Below, piece by piece: positions 45,543-56,587 of a stretch of DNA of 64,000 nt. Origin of the DNA: Ascochyta rabiei (Eukaryota > Ascomycota > Dothideomycetes > Pleosporales > Didymellaceae). A program made the translations under genes and the position numbers. The notes under the pieces are model-generated. The model worked only from the letters and a program-made list of their open reading frames with translations. It ran no database searches and was not told the DNA's origin. Position 1 is the first letter of the stretch; each line of letters begins with the position of its first letter. The stretch is from the NCBI RefSeq assembly GCF_004011695.2, contig NC_082408.1, forward strand, positions 729,501 through 793,500, given 5' to 3'.

Positions 45543-46521
45543 ATGTCGTGAGTCGCTCTTACGCTTGCACACGAGGTCGTCTCTTGCTTCTTTCCTTGTT
45601 CAAGCTCAAGTCCACCATCGCCTTCATACGCGCTGACCTTAGCTACTCCACACCACAGCTCCTCGCCAGCTAGCAAACGTCACTCCAGACCGTCACCGAC
45701 CACGCCAGTTCAGCCCCAGACCTCACATCATCCTTCAGCAACCGAGCCACCCGACTTAGCGCATACAGTGCCTACTACTCAGGGAAATAATACAACCTCC
45801 ATGACTGCGTCAAAACCACAATCTCCGACGTCTGGGAGTAGGAAACGCAAGTCAATCAGCTCCGGCCAGCACGCCAACACCATGGCAGACGCAACCAGTG
45901 GTGGAGAGGCGCAGAGTAGTGCGACGCCGGGCCAGATAGACCAGGCCGAACCTGCTACGCAAGAACCAAAGGTCAAGAAGAGTCGAACCAACACACCCTG
46001 GACACCGGCAGAGGAGCTCAGACTCAAGCACATGAGAGATGCAGGTAACAGCTGGAGCGAGATCGCAAAGGTGTGCAACGCTTGTCGACCTGAAAACTTC
46101 GAGGCTTTCACTGTCCATCACTCTTGCTAACATGCTGTTCCAGACCTTCCCACAGCGAACAGAAGGGAGTGTAAAGAAGCATTGGTACAAAGTGTGTAAT
46201 GGATTCGGCCCGTTTCACCCGCCGTCACTGACCAGACGACCCAGGATATGCACTACGCCGAGTTTGCAGAGGACGAAGTGAGTTTGTCTAGGCCATCTCG
46301 ATAGCTGCGGCAGACGAATTCTGATCTGTAAGCAGAGCGCAGCGTTACTTGCCGCGATCAAGGAGTATGATGCCAACAAGTGGAAAGCCATCGGCCAGAA
46401 GGTTGGCAAACCCGCAAAAGTAGGTGTCGATGCCTTCCATACCACAGACTCAGTGTACATCCACTGACGAAAATAGGCCTGCGAGCAGTATGCGAAGGAG
46501 CATTTCGGAGGGAAATATTGA
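45543..46521 (+). CDS. Two-repeat Myb-like DNA-binding protein
   Basis: 208-aa protein assembled from six exons: 45543-45547, 45659-46070, 46144-46191, 46245-46277, 46336-46419 and 46477-46521. Every junction keeps frame. The first exon would be only 5 nt (ATGTC), spliced with GTGAGT...CCACAG; if wrong, an internal ATG at 45801 gives a shorter N-terminus with the domains intact. Myb repeat 1 (about 114-155) reads NTPWTPAEELRLKHMRDAG, SWSEIAK, then TFPQRTEGSVKKHWYK across an intron. Repeat 2 (about 167-208) reads SAALLAAIKEYDANKWKAIG, then GKPAKACEQYAKEHFG and ends the protein. The basic Ser-rich N-terminus has a likely nuclear signal (GSRKRKS). Probable transcription factor; small conserved Myb proteins like this are common in ascomycetes. 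Confidence 0.8.
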
Positions 46522-49411
46522 ATCATCTTGAGCACAGTATGCATCTTCCCGGCTTCAGCGCAATAGTCCCACTTTTTGATACCAGCGTTCCCTATTCTGG
46601 TCGAGCGGTGCACGCGCATAACTGTTTCCGACGTCCTTTTGTCCTTGTTGGAGCTCTTGGTAACGGCTATCGGCAGCGCGGTACACAACGGCTGTTTCTC
46701 GACTTGGCACCTCCTTCGTTCACGTATCTCCGACTGTTTCTGCGTGCTAAGTTTGTAGTATCGAAAGACTTTGCTGCTTGCTAAGACCTCGTCGATCGTA
46801 CGTAGCAAGATCCGAATAACACCAAGAGCCGCATCGACTACATGCCGATGCAGAGGTAGTGGCAGCACCGTTTCATGTCGAGAGCCGCTGTTTCGGGTGT
46901 CGACAGCAGTTCGCAGCAATGTTTCAACGGTTCGCCGTTACCGAAGCGGTGTCATGTGTCCGTACGGACGCTAACCGATCGCAACCTGGTCGAACAACTG
47001 GCCTGTGGTACCTGCGTCTTTCCGCTTGTGTGGCGCGTCTTCGACCACAACACAGCGTCGTTTTCCATCTCACGCAGTCAGACCCTCCAACAGAAAGTCT
47101 GCGCCTGTGGGGCATTGTGCAACGGCATCGCTAGAAGCAAACACCTTGTGGTCCAGACAAGGGCAGGCCTGATGTCTTGACCGGCGACTGAGGTAGCATC
47201 ACGGTCCACCTGCCAGCAAACTGCAGGCTGTCTGGAAGACGCAGCTCTCTTATCGCATAGAGCGCAATGTTGCTCAAGGCGACTGGCTGAAGCTGTATTC
47301 TTCCAACACACGCGTCGCGTACCAGGAGGGCACAGGCAGCAGAGGGCCCATTGCGAGCTTTCTAAGGTGTTGATTGAGTACAGTGGAGCGCATAGACTCG
47401 AAAGTTGGCCGGTCTGGCCGATGTGTGATCCTACGATCAGCCTAAATGGCTAATACTGGCAGTGTGTCAAACGTCGCTGGAGTTGGCAGACAGCATCGAC
47501 CAACTTTGAGGCCTCACAAGTCCTCAATCCAGCAATGTGAGGTCATAACAGTGGCTGCCCTGGTAAGGAGAACCTGGCAGGTCTCCGCTGGTGTGCATTC
47601 GCGTATTGGTCACGTTTTGAGGTGGTGTAGAGGTTTGCTGTTTGGCGTATGCATGTCGGTTCCCGTCCGAGCGACACCGTCTGAAGAAGGGTCTGTGATG
47701 CCGTCCGCATTGCGACTTCATCTCCTGCCGCCTGCGAGATGAGTCAAATGCGCGCCTCGGGGATGTGGGCAGATCGCAGCCGCCCTAAACGACCTTGCAA
47801 TGCCAAGCTGTCGCTATCGAGCCGTGAGGGTCTTCCGAACCCAGCATTCGTTCAATTCGCCAGCACATTTTCGCCGCCCCACTACCCTTGAGCCCCAACA
47901 TCAGACTGCCTATCAATATTGCAAATACAACAACAAACGTTGCTCCATGCACATTTTGCCGCCACATTTTGCGTGTTCCTCTCCGTACGCCCGCCAGTTC
48001 TGTCGTGCGCGCTCGTGCGTTGGTCGGCAGCGATAGGGATCTCCTTGTGGCTCGGTCGATCCTCGCTCTGCGGGGATGCTGAACCGCATATAGGGCCAGG
48101 TTCCTTCATATAAGTTCGAAACGGCACTTGCACAAGCCAATCCTCAGGCCGCCTCATGCCAATGCGACAGAAAGCTCTGACTGAGGCCAGCCAGTGCCTG
48201 CCTAGCCCACTGCGTACAGACGGGTGCTACGTCAAGCCAGCGTCCCCTACCAGCACATGCGCTGCCCTGATCCAAGCACAGCAAAGGCAGCAAGCAGCAT
48301 GACGGCCCACAGTGGCCCACAACGGGTAAGGCACTGCCAGGCATGAATCAGCTCAGTGTTGATGCACATGGCGCGACAAGCTGTGACAACTCCGATCACG
48401 GATGTTGGTGCTGTCAATATACCCAGCAGGCGCAAGCTCTGGCACGCGCCAGGCTTCCCAGACCGCGGGCCTGGCTTCCACGTTCTCATCAAGTCCGCAT
48501 CGTTCAATCTCGCATACAAATCGTCTTGCTAGTGGCGTCACCGTTTTGGGTATCTCCCCTGTCGTGTTGACGCGCGCATCCTAGCCCGTTGCGTACACCT
48601 TCAATGCGCATCTCCTGGCCACCACGCTGCACTGGGATACAGTGGATATGCATGAGGATGTTGTAACGGCGCTGGAGATCTTGCTGTCCTGGTCTTTCAG
48701 AAATAGCACAACGTTGGCTTGGACCACACGCCTTGCCATCAACGTCGAATGGGACTGGGGCAAAAGAGTCTAATTTCTGCATTCTGCATCAGCAGCCATT
48801 CAGCACACGAGCCAGCAGCATGACACTGGCGCAAATGACTTAGGATACCTTTCCAGATCTTGAACCGGGGACCCCTTTCCTGTCATTGATCACCGCATTG
48901 TGCTTGACGTAGAATTTGTTCTCGGGCCTTCCCTACACAGCTAAATCTGTACCATTCAGGAACAGAGACCGTCTCGTGGAGATGCCCCATAGCTTTTGGT
49001 ACTTCGGCATTGCGTCCGTGTGGCAAGTGCACAGGACTAGGGTTGTTGAAGGGACAAACTGCCCAAATGCCTTCATGCCTTCATGCCTTCGCTCCTTCAG
49101 GCGCAAAATTCGGCTTATAACGCAGCAGTCCCAGCGGCAACATGTTGCTGTTCTAGTGTTAAGTGGCTATATCCCGCTATCCCGATACTTAAGACACGCG
49201 ATCAGGTTACGTCCATGGTATCTACCTCGAGGCTCCTCCTGCTCCAACATTTGTCAACGTAACAACAGTTGGAGAGATTGTAAACACATGCGATACAAGT
49301 ACCTCGAGGCAACCCGGCAACGAACCCTAGGCGTTATTTTTCTGGCTCAGGTCTCACTGCGGCGGCCTGCCAGAGCAAGCTAGCTCTGGTAGTCTCCATG
49401 CGTAATCGCAG
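46522..49411. other. Spacer between two Myb genes (2.9 kb)
   Basis: Many short frames on both strands, none credible. Three tandem copies of ATGCCTTC occur at 49067-49090. A 5' exon of the next Myb gene may lie at the right end of this stretch. Confidence 0.45.
49067..49090. repeat. Three tandem ATGCCTTC units
   Basis: Perfect 8-bp unit repeated three times, about 350 bp upstream of the second two-repeat Myb gene. Confidence 0.9.
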
Positions 49412-50602
49412 CCCTGGCGAGTCCCTACCGAGGCGCCTTATTCGACTACAGCGTGCCAGGCGATGCCGGACACGACCACCATGTCCCGACATCGAACGTC
49501 GAGCATTCAAATGTACTGCATTCCCACAACCTACCTCCAGAATACCAGCACGCTTTCTTGCAGCCACATCCGTCTCATGCTCTCCAACATGCTGGCGTTG
49601 CCCCTCATCCCGCATACACAGACATCGAGACACACCCGTCGCTACATCAATCTCACCTCCTACGCCACCACCACCAGATGTCACACCAACAACCATCTTC
49701 CTACGATGTGCGTTACTCTCCGACATACCAAACCGCCGGACACAAGCGCAGCCATCAGGAGCATCAGCTGCAATCGGAACCACCTTCCTTAGGGCAACAT
49801 CTGAACCCATACGGGCAAGCAACAGGAAGCGTCTCACTCGCTCACCCTTCACAACAGGGTTACTCCCTCCATCAATACACACCTCCACAAGCTCCGCATC
49901 AACAACAGCACATTTTACCTCCAACGCACCACCACCATCTCCCCAACACACATCGCAGCAAGAGACAGCAAATGGAGGGTGCCCCGCCCTCCCCCATCCC
50001 TCATGGACCTCCCAGTGTCGTAGGCGCACAGGGTATGCCTCAACCTGCGCCACGGCCTCGCGGGCCCAAGCTCAAGTTCACGCCCGAAGACGACCAGTTA
50101 CTCGTGGATCTGAAAGAGAAGAAGAACTTGACCTGGAAGCAAATCGCCGACTTTTTCCCAGGTCGCAGCTCTGGCACTCTGCAAGTGCGATATTGCACAA
50201 AGCTTAAAGCCAAGACAACAGTCTGGACAGATGAGATGGTAAGTGACTTTCATGTATTTCAAACATCCAGGCCCTGTCCCGCAATGAACTCGTTCGTTTT
50301 GTCCTGAAACGCGCAACGTCGTACCTGCAACCCCAGCGCGGAGACGGAGATGCTAACCACAACCGGAACCGCAGGTCGCAAAACTGCGCACTTCGATGCA
50401 AGAGTACGAAAACGATCGTTGGCGCATCATCTCGTCAAAAGTCGGTGCTGGCTTTTCGCCTGTTGCGTGCAGAGACAAGGCAGAGGAGTTGAAAGCAATT
50501 GAAACGGAGCAGGAGGAGGAGCGAGAACACCAGCAGCAGAGCGCGTATGCTCAGAGTGAGATGCACGGAGACACTGGCGATCCGAGCGCAAGCTACCAGT
50601 GA
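49412..50602 (+). CDS. Second two-repeat Myb-like protein, 5' end uncertain
   Basis: The 3' exon pair is clear: up to 50238 and 50375-50602, with a GTAAGT...CCGCAG intron of 136 bp in phase 0. Repeat 1 reads LKFTPEDDQLLVDLKEKKNL, TWKQIADFFPGRSSGTLQVRY; repeat 2 crosses the intron (VWTDEM, then VAKLRTSMQEYENDRWRIIS and GFSPVACRDKAEEL). Upstream the frame encodes a His/Gln/Pro-rich region (HHHHLP, QAPHQQQ) with coding-like composition back to about 49412, but with no ATG there; a splice acceptor (TCGCAG) at 49411 suggests a 5' exon I could not place. The first in-frame ATG is 49678. Acidic/Gln-rich C-terminus. Likely transcription factor. Confidence 0.7.
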
Positions 50603-53600
50603 CTGGCCGACCACTTTGAAGGCCTCAGCGCATGAGGCTTCAAATATCACAAGAGGTGGATGTTGAGTTTGCGCTGGCCGCAACGAGTTAACTTGGAATA
50701 GGGGAGAGCATTTGCCAAACTTCATCGACAATTTTCTAATCATCCTTTGTTCGCTTCACGACGTACACGATACCTACACAGCAGTATACCCTTCGAGCAC
50801 AATAGTAGTGCACCTACTACGTTCTCGGATCGAAGCTTCTCGGAGCCATTGCGATACTTCCGACACATCTTTCGGTTATACCATGGCTTGCAGCGTTGTT
50901 TAGGTTTATGCGCATAAAGTTAGGGAAGCTTTTGGAGTGGCATTGATGTGGAAGATACACAAAGACATCAAAAAGTTGGCATTATTTTGTGTGCCCGCAA
51001 CCTATCTTGCCGCCAGCAACTGGCGACAGATGTGAGGCAGCAAAGTTTGGGCCGAAAAACACAAATTGGCAGAGAGATATCCACGGCCGATGGCAGGCTT
51101 CAACAGCAGGTTTCGCGTTTCATATTTGTTACATCCATACCCGTACCCATACTCGGACTCTCCCACTATACACGTCATCAGCGGCATTACATTACAGATT
51201 TCCTTGTGTACCTATACCCCCAGCAAGATGGTCATCTGACCACTTGCATCACACTCGCTAGAACCTTTCTTTCTACTTGTAGACTTCAAGTACCCTTGTA
51301 ATACTCCCAATTTAATATTTTTTGCCTGGCAAACAGAACGTCTCCTACCGCTACGGTATTCAAGATGACCTAGACTGGGAGCCTCATTTTCTCCTGCATT
51401 TCCTCGTGTCTTGGCCTCGGTCACAAGCCGCAACTACCCAGCCCAGCACTGGTGGTCTGTCGTCACTTTATGCATATTGGGCTATTCGGTCAGGCGCCGT
51501 TGGACCGCTTGCCAACGGTCGCAGGGCTTGTCGGTCGGCGTGAGACGCGGACCGTTGCGAACTATTCATCGCAGATCGGTATCTGAAACTCGCGAACCGC
51601 ATCATGAGACGCGCAAGTAGGGCATCCCCCGCTTCTTGAACTGCGTATAGTACAGATATCAACGACTCGGGGGCTGCTCGGTGATGATGGGCAGGTGGTG
51701 GTTCGGCACGAGATGCTTGGGTGTGGGTTTGGAGAGGTGAGAGGTAGATGTTTGAGCTTGGTGGCTGCTTTAGGTGGCGAGAATTCTACTGCTGGACTGT
51801 AGACTAGGCATGAGGTAGCTGTATGTAGGTCTTGTAGATTTAGTAGTTGATTGAGATTGCTGTTTGAAACCGATCAACCGATTGACCAAACTGCTATCTC
51901 GCGTATATATCTGTCCGATTCTCCTCATAGTGTGACCGCCAGTCTGGGATCCTTCTTCGAAACTCGAGTCTGCGGTGGTTGGTGCCTCAGGCAGGCAAAC
52001 CGGGCGCGATATCAAACTGCAGTGTGCTCGAATTGCTGGCTAGAACGGCTAGGACGATATCCAGCTAGTTGATATTAATCAATCCCGGTTTCCAAAGTGT
52101 TCCCCGCTCGGAGCTCGTCGGCGCGTGCGCTTGCCTGTTCGCGTTCGTCGTCAGTGCACTGTATGGACTATCCTTGCGTGCTATAGCTATAACACACACA
52201 CAAAGCTCGTCAAAATGTGCCACACGCTTTACGGGTTCGCCGTCGCGGCCCTAACGGATCCACCGTCGATGAAAGCTTCCGTAATGATCTTCATCGTTTC
52301 AATATATTGATCAACATCGCCACTAGATTTCTGCTTCTAACGTGCCACACACAACGTTATTGAGTAGGCGAAGAGAGTGCCCCACTGGTGTGATTGGGAG
52401 GCGAGCGCGCAGAAAGCTTCCCGACAGCTGTCAAGTGGCGCCATGGAGGAGCATCGCGTTGCCCTGATGCGGAGAGGGTTGCAATCGCGTTGTCCGATTG
52501 GGGCACATGTCCTAGATCAACTCTGTCGCGGACTGGGTGAAGTCGGCCCGGTGGTAGCGATATGCCCCTGCGATAAGTCGGCAATAAAGAACAATCCACG
52601 TGTTGAAGCGCCTCCAATGACGCATAAATCGTACTAGGACGAAGATTTAGACTTTGCTGGCTACTGGGTCGCTGTCGATCAAGAGCCTCAAGAGCCCAAC
52701 AAGGCAGTGTACTCACGCGACGAGGAACACCCCAGCTAGCGAGAATCATGTGCAGTTCATGTCACTGTCAGCAAACGCGCCTGTTTCTCAAAGACGCTTG
52801 ATGATTCGATCATCGTCACCACCTTCGAGGCCCAAGTATTCACTGGCCATGTCAGACTCCAAGAACGCATAAGCACCAGCCGTTTTTGCAAAGCAACAGT
52901 ATTGCGTGGTCCAAGACCTTCCCTTCCACAGAAGTGAAGCAAATCGAGGCAGTGAGGCAGCTTCCGTCCAATCAGGTATCTCTTCACGGGTGTTGAGTAA
53001 TCCTCAGAGTCGGGTCTCGGAATGCCAATGAGACAACGGGAGAGAGCGTTTACAATTTGGTTGTTAGCCCCGATCGATCCTGCAATAGACGAAGCCTCAC
53101 ATCATGGCTTCAGTGAAAGAACCGAGAAGTCGACAAGGGGGCTTGCTGTGTTTGAAGACTCGCACTCCTTAACACAACAGCTCGTAAGACGAGCTTAATC
53201 CAATTTCACCAGTGGAACACATGGACAGTCACTGAATGTGGTCCCGATTGACTAAGCGACACGGTCGATAGTAGGCAGATCCATTGTGAAAATACGCTGA
53301 ATGTCTTCAGATCTTGTTTACCCACACGTTCTTCCTCTCAAACTCCCCAATCCAAAAAAAGGTAAAAAAAAACACAAAAAACTGTCTCCTTTGAGTCCCG
53401 CAGCGAACCAACAGGAGCCAAGGACACTCCCGATATGACTTCCCAGAGTGACTCACTCAAAGCACGATAGTTGCAGAACAGCAGACCTTGATTTCCCAGG
53501 CTGAACACCGATGCATTTGAGATTCCGAAGTTGCTCAGGCGGCAAAGCACGATAGTCGAGTGTGTAAGTCAACGAAAGACAATCCCACATTGACATGTGC

Positions 53601-53968
53601 GTTATCAAGAAACCCAGATAGACAGATACAGCATGAACGCCCACCTAACGAGAATCCATAGTGTAAGGTTCGAAAGACACGTAGTCGTGGATGAGAGCCT
53701 CGTCTGTGACTCACGCGTGCTACAGAGGAACCACGGCGCAAATGTCCCAAATTGCTAGGTGCTACACACGTACCGAGTGCCAAGGTTACAAACCCGCGCT
53801 GCGAAGGACGGGAAGGGCGCAGATAACCGCCAAGTAGCAGATTTCAGTTAGAGAGAGACGTTTGCTGGCGGAGCGGCCATTGGAAGGACGTAAAACCGCA
53901 AAGCTGCTGCCTAGGCTGAACTCCCGCAAACGCGCCCACCTCGTGGGAAACGCCTATTGCTCGTGATC
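50603..53968. other. Gene-poor region (3.4 kb)
   Basis: No frame above about 130 codons and no domain. It ends at the decayed ubiquitin-ligase gene. Confidence 0.45.
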
Positions 53969-55339
53969 ATGACGGAGGTTGGGAACGAACGCGCGGCTGA
54001 GCTTGAAACACTTGGAGCCATCTGTGCCGATAATCTAGTTGTTCAAAAAGGCTATTCTGGGTACATCGAGATACCGGTAGCGCTTCAGACTCCGCTACAG
54101 CTGTTTCGTACTGGACAAGGAAAGGAGGAACACGGAATCTCCCAGCTCCCACCAATCCGCGTGTGCTTCGACTTTCCAGAAAATTATCCAACCGCTACCG
54201 CGCACCGCGTACAGCTGAAGAGTTGCTGGCTACCGGATGGAGAGATCCAGGATCTTCAGGCGGTGTTCTTCACTTTGTGGGAGGAATACGGGCACGCTGA
54301 GATTCTGTACGCCTACATCAATTACATACAAGAATGTGCTGAGCTGGCCTTTGGTCTCGAGTGCCTGGACGTAGTTGATGACCTGTTGCCTCAGCTGCTC
54401 GACTGATATCGGGACGCAGAGAAACGGGCATTTGAGAAGAGCACATATGAAGGTGACATCTGCCTAGATCCCAAGAGACGACTCTTGTGCCACCAGATGG
54501 TAGCATGTGGACATGTCTTCTGCATCGAGTGCCTTTAGGGTTACTTCAATAACGCCATCTTGACCGGTAACATCGACCACATTAAGTGTCTAGCATACGA
54601 TTACGGCATGAAATTTGGTGACGAAAGCACAACGCACACAAAGATGGCGCGGCTCATCACTCCCCGTGAGCTTCTGCGCGTCCCGATCAGACGGTCTGCC
54701 GTCCAGCGCTATGTCAACCTCAAGCGGAAGAGAAAGCTTGAAATCGACAAATCAACGCTATGATGCCCACAGAAATGGTGCCAGGGTGCTGCAAAAGAGA
54801 ACCATTATCCGAAACCGAGTGTGCCGTTGGGGGGAAATGGGCGTAGTGCTCGAAGACGACGTCGTGCCAACGCCCGAGAAAGAGCCAGGGAAAACCACAG
54901 CTGGCAGAGACGAACAAGCGACAGCACGAAGGTTCCTCGCCGACCGAGTCCGCATCTGCGAAGAATGTGAGTACGCCTTCTGCCGACGCTGCAGACGCAG
55001 CTGGAACGGCGATTTCTATGACTGCCGCGCACAACCTGCGATGAAACCCAAGTGCCAGATCAGGGTACAGGAGGAGGAGGAGGAGGAGGAGGAGGAGGAG
55101 GAGGAAGCGTTTCTCGAATACATAAGATAGAGCACCACCAAGTGCCCCAAATGCGAGCCCTGGTCCAGAAGTCGGAAGCTTGCAACCATATGACTTGCAT
55201 GCAGTGCCGCGCCCACTTCTGCTATCTTTGTCCGGCTTTCCTGGATCCGTATCTTCCGTACGGCCATTTCAATGAGGTGGGCTCGTGGTGCTACCGACGG
55301 TTACGGGAGGGCAAGAACGGCGAAGGTGACGAACGATGA
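53969..55339 (+). pseudogene. Decayed RWD-RING-IBR (RBR) E3 ubiquitin ligase, Itt1/RNF14-like
   Basis: All parts of an RNF14/Itt1-type ligase occur in order, but the reading frame is broken. The RWD domain (53969-54403) is intact: AAELETLGAICADNLVV, PENYPTAT, LWEEYGHAEILYAYI. Frame 0 then hits TGA at 54404, yet continues as RING1 (ICLDP, QMVACGHVFCIECL) and hits TAG at 54536 and TGA at 54761. The next conserved segment (RICEECEYAFCRRC) is in frame +1, and the last RING2 part (SEACNHMTCMQC, AHFCYLCPAF) is back in frame 0. One RING1 Cys expected before ICLD is also missing. The stops are not near splice signals, so introns do not explain them. Intact relatives transfer ubiquitin via a RING2 Cys; this copy is very likely non-functional. 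Confidence 0.85.
55071..55103. repeat. (GAG)11 trinucleotide tract inside the pseudogene
   Basis: Eleven perfect GAG units. It lies between the segment read in frame +1 and the segment read in frame 0, so length change here may have accompanied the frame shift. Confidence 0.95.
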
Positions 55340-55524
55340 TCAGGGTATGGGAAGTCGATGGAATGGATTCGAAGATGCGCGTAACCATGAGTGCGGACAT
55401 CTGGTTTGCAAGTTTGGAGGCTGCCGAGAGTGGGTGAAATTTCAGCTGAAGTGTATGGTCTATAAATCCTTGAAACATCTTTGATAGCCTGAATTGGAGC
55501 AAGAGCTTGACAAGGCTCTCACTG

Positions 55525-56346
55525 CTAATTCATGTCCATGCTCTGTGTTCTTTTCGGATCGGGCTTTTCTTCCAACTGCGTCAATGTTGCCGATCTCTTT
55601 CTCGATACCGTTCGCATGTGAGTCTGCAGAGCCGGCCGTTCTTCGCGCATCTTCTCGTATACGACTTTTCCGCATCTTTGATCGATAAAATCCGGGTTCA
55701 GGAATCGTTCGAAAGATGCGGCTTCCCACATTCCTACCGACACCGCAGGCGCTTCCCAGGAAACGATGAGAAATGTGTCTCGTAGACTTTGAAGGTCTTC
55801 GTGGCTCGCTGCAGTCTGTTCGATGCCTTCCCACGCTTGGTCCAAAGAAAGGAGTTGCGCGCTATCGTGACGTTGGTTCGGGGTATGTAAACCAAAAGTG
55901 GCAAGGCTCTCATCTAGGAACTCCATCTCGTCTTTTGGGACGTGGCTGATATAGTCCATACCGTCACAATTCTGTTCGCTTAGTCTATGAGGCGAGTGTA
56001 TAGCATCGATGGCTGGCAGCATGCATTTTTGCCAGAAACAGGCTAGGAGTCTGCTGTTGTTTCGTATATCTGCTTCTAGACGAGGAAAGACCACAAACAA
56101 TCGTAGGTCATCGGAGTAACTTGGGCTGTTGCCGAGATAAAGCGCATTTGTCACCATATTGTAGGTTTCTGCGTGACTGAAGGTCCCTGCTGTGAAGGGT
56201 CGCAGCATTGCAGTGATGTGGTGCGATGCCTGGAACCCCAACCGATCTAGCCATGGTACACGGGTCAGTTGTAGGCCGCGCACAGCACATAGGCTTGTCG
56301 CACGGAAGAATGCGGCTTTTGGTGCGTGTTCTGCTGAGATGGGCAT
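55525..56346 (-). CDS. Uncharacterised 273-aa protein
   Basis: Intronless open frame with an ATG at 56346 and no signal peptide or membrane segment. Composition is protein-like: helical stretches such as AETYNMVTNALYLGN and SYSDDLRLFVVFPRLEADIRNN, a Trp-containing middle (LLACFWQKCMLPAID) and a basic end (TVSRKRSATLTQLEEKPDPKR) that could be a nuclear signal. I recognise no family. It lies between the ubiquitin-ligase pseudogene (convergent, 185 bp away) and the MFS permease (same strand, 241 bp upstream). No intron signals were obvious; missing upstream exons are possible. Confidence 0.5.
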   Translation of the reverse strand: MPISAEHAPKAAFFRATSLCAVRGLQLTRVPWLDRLGFQASHHITAMLRPFTAGTFSHAETYNMVTNALYLGNSPSYSDDLRLFVVFPRLEADIRNNSRLLACFWQKCMLPAIDAIHSPHRLSEQNCDGMDYISHVPKDEMEFLDESLATFGLHTPNQRHDSAQLLSLDQAWEGIEQTAASHEDLQSLRDTFLIVSWEAPAVSVGMWEAASFERFLNPDFIDQRCGKVVYEKMREERPALQTHMRTVSRKRSATLTQLEEKPDPKRTQSMDMN

Positions 56347-56587
56347 TGTGAGTATTCTGGCTCAGTAGGCAACAGTCTGGAACATGCAAAGATTGTTGTT
56401 TGAGTGAATGGAAGGAAGTATTGAGGAATGGAGCTGTTCTGTTTGTGTTCCTTCAATGACACAGCGGATGATCGGAGATGATTCCGCACAACCCGAGCAA
56501 GGGACCCTTTGAGCCATTACGATACTGACGCGCGGCAAACGCGATATGCACGCGTTGATCAGCGTCGTCTCGAACGATGTTTACCCG

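Noticed and set aside
48916..49383. 155-codon plus-strand frame before the third Myb gene
   Set aside because: Not in a form that splices credibly into the Myb gene, and has no domain of its own.
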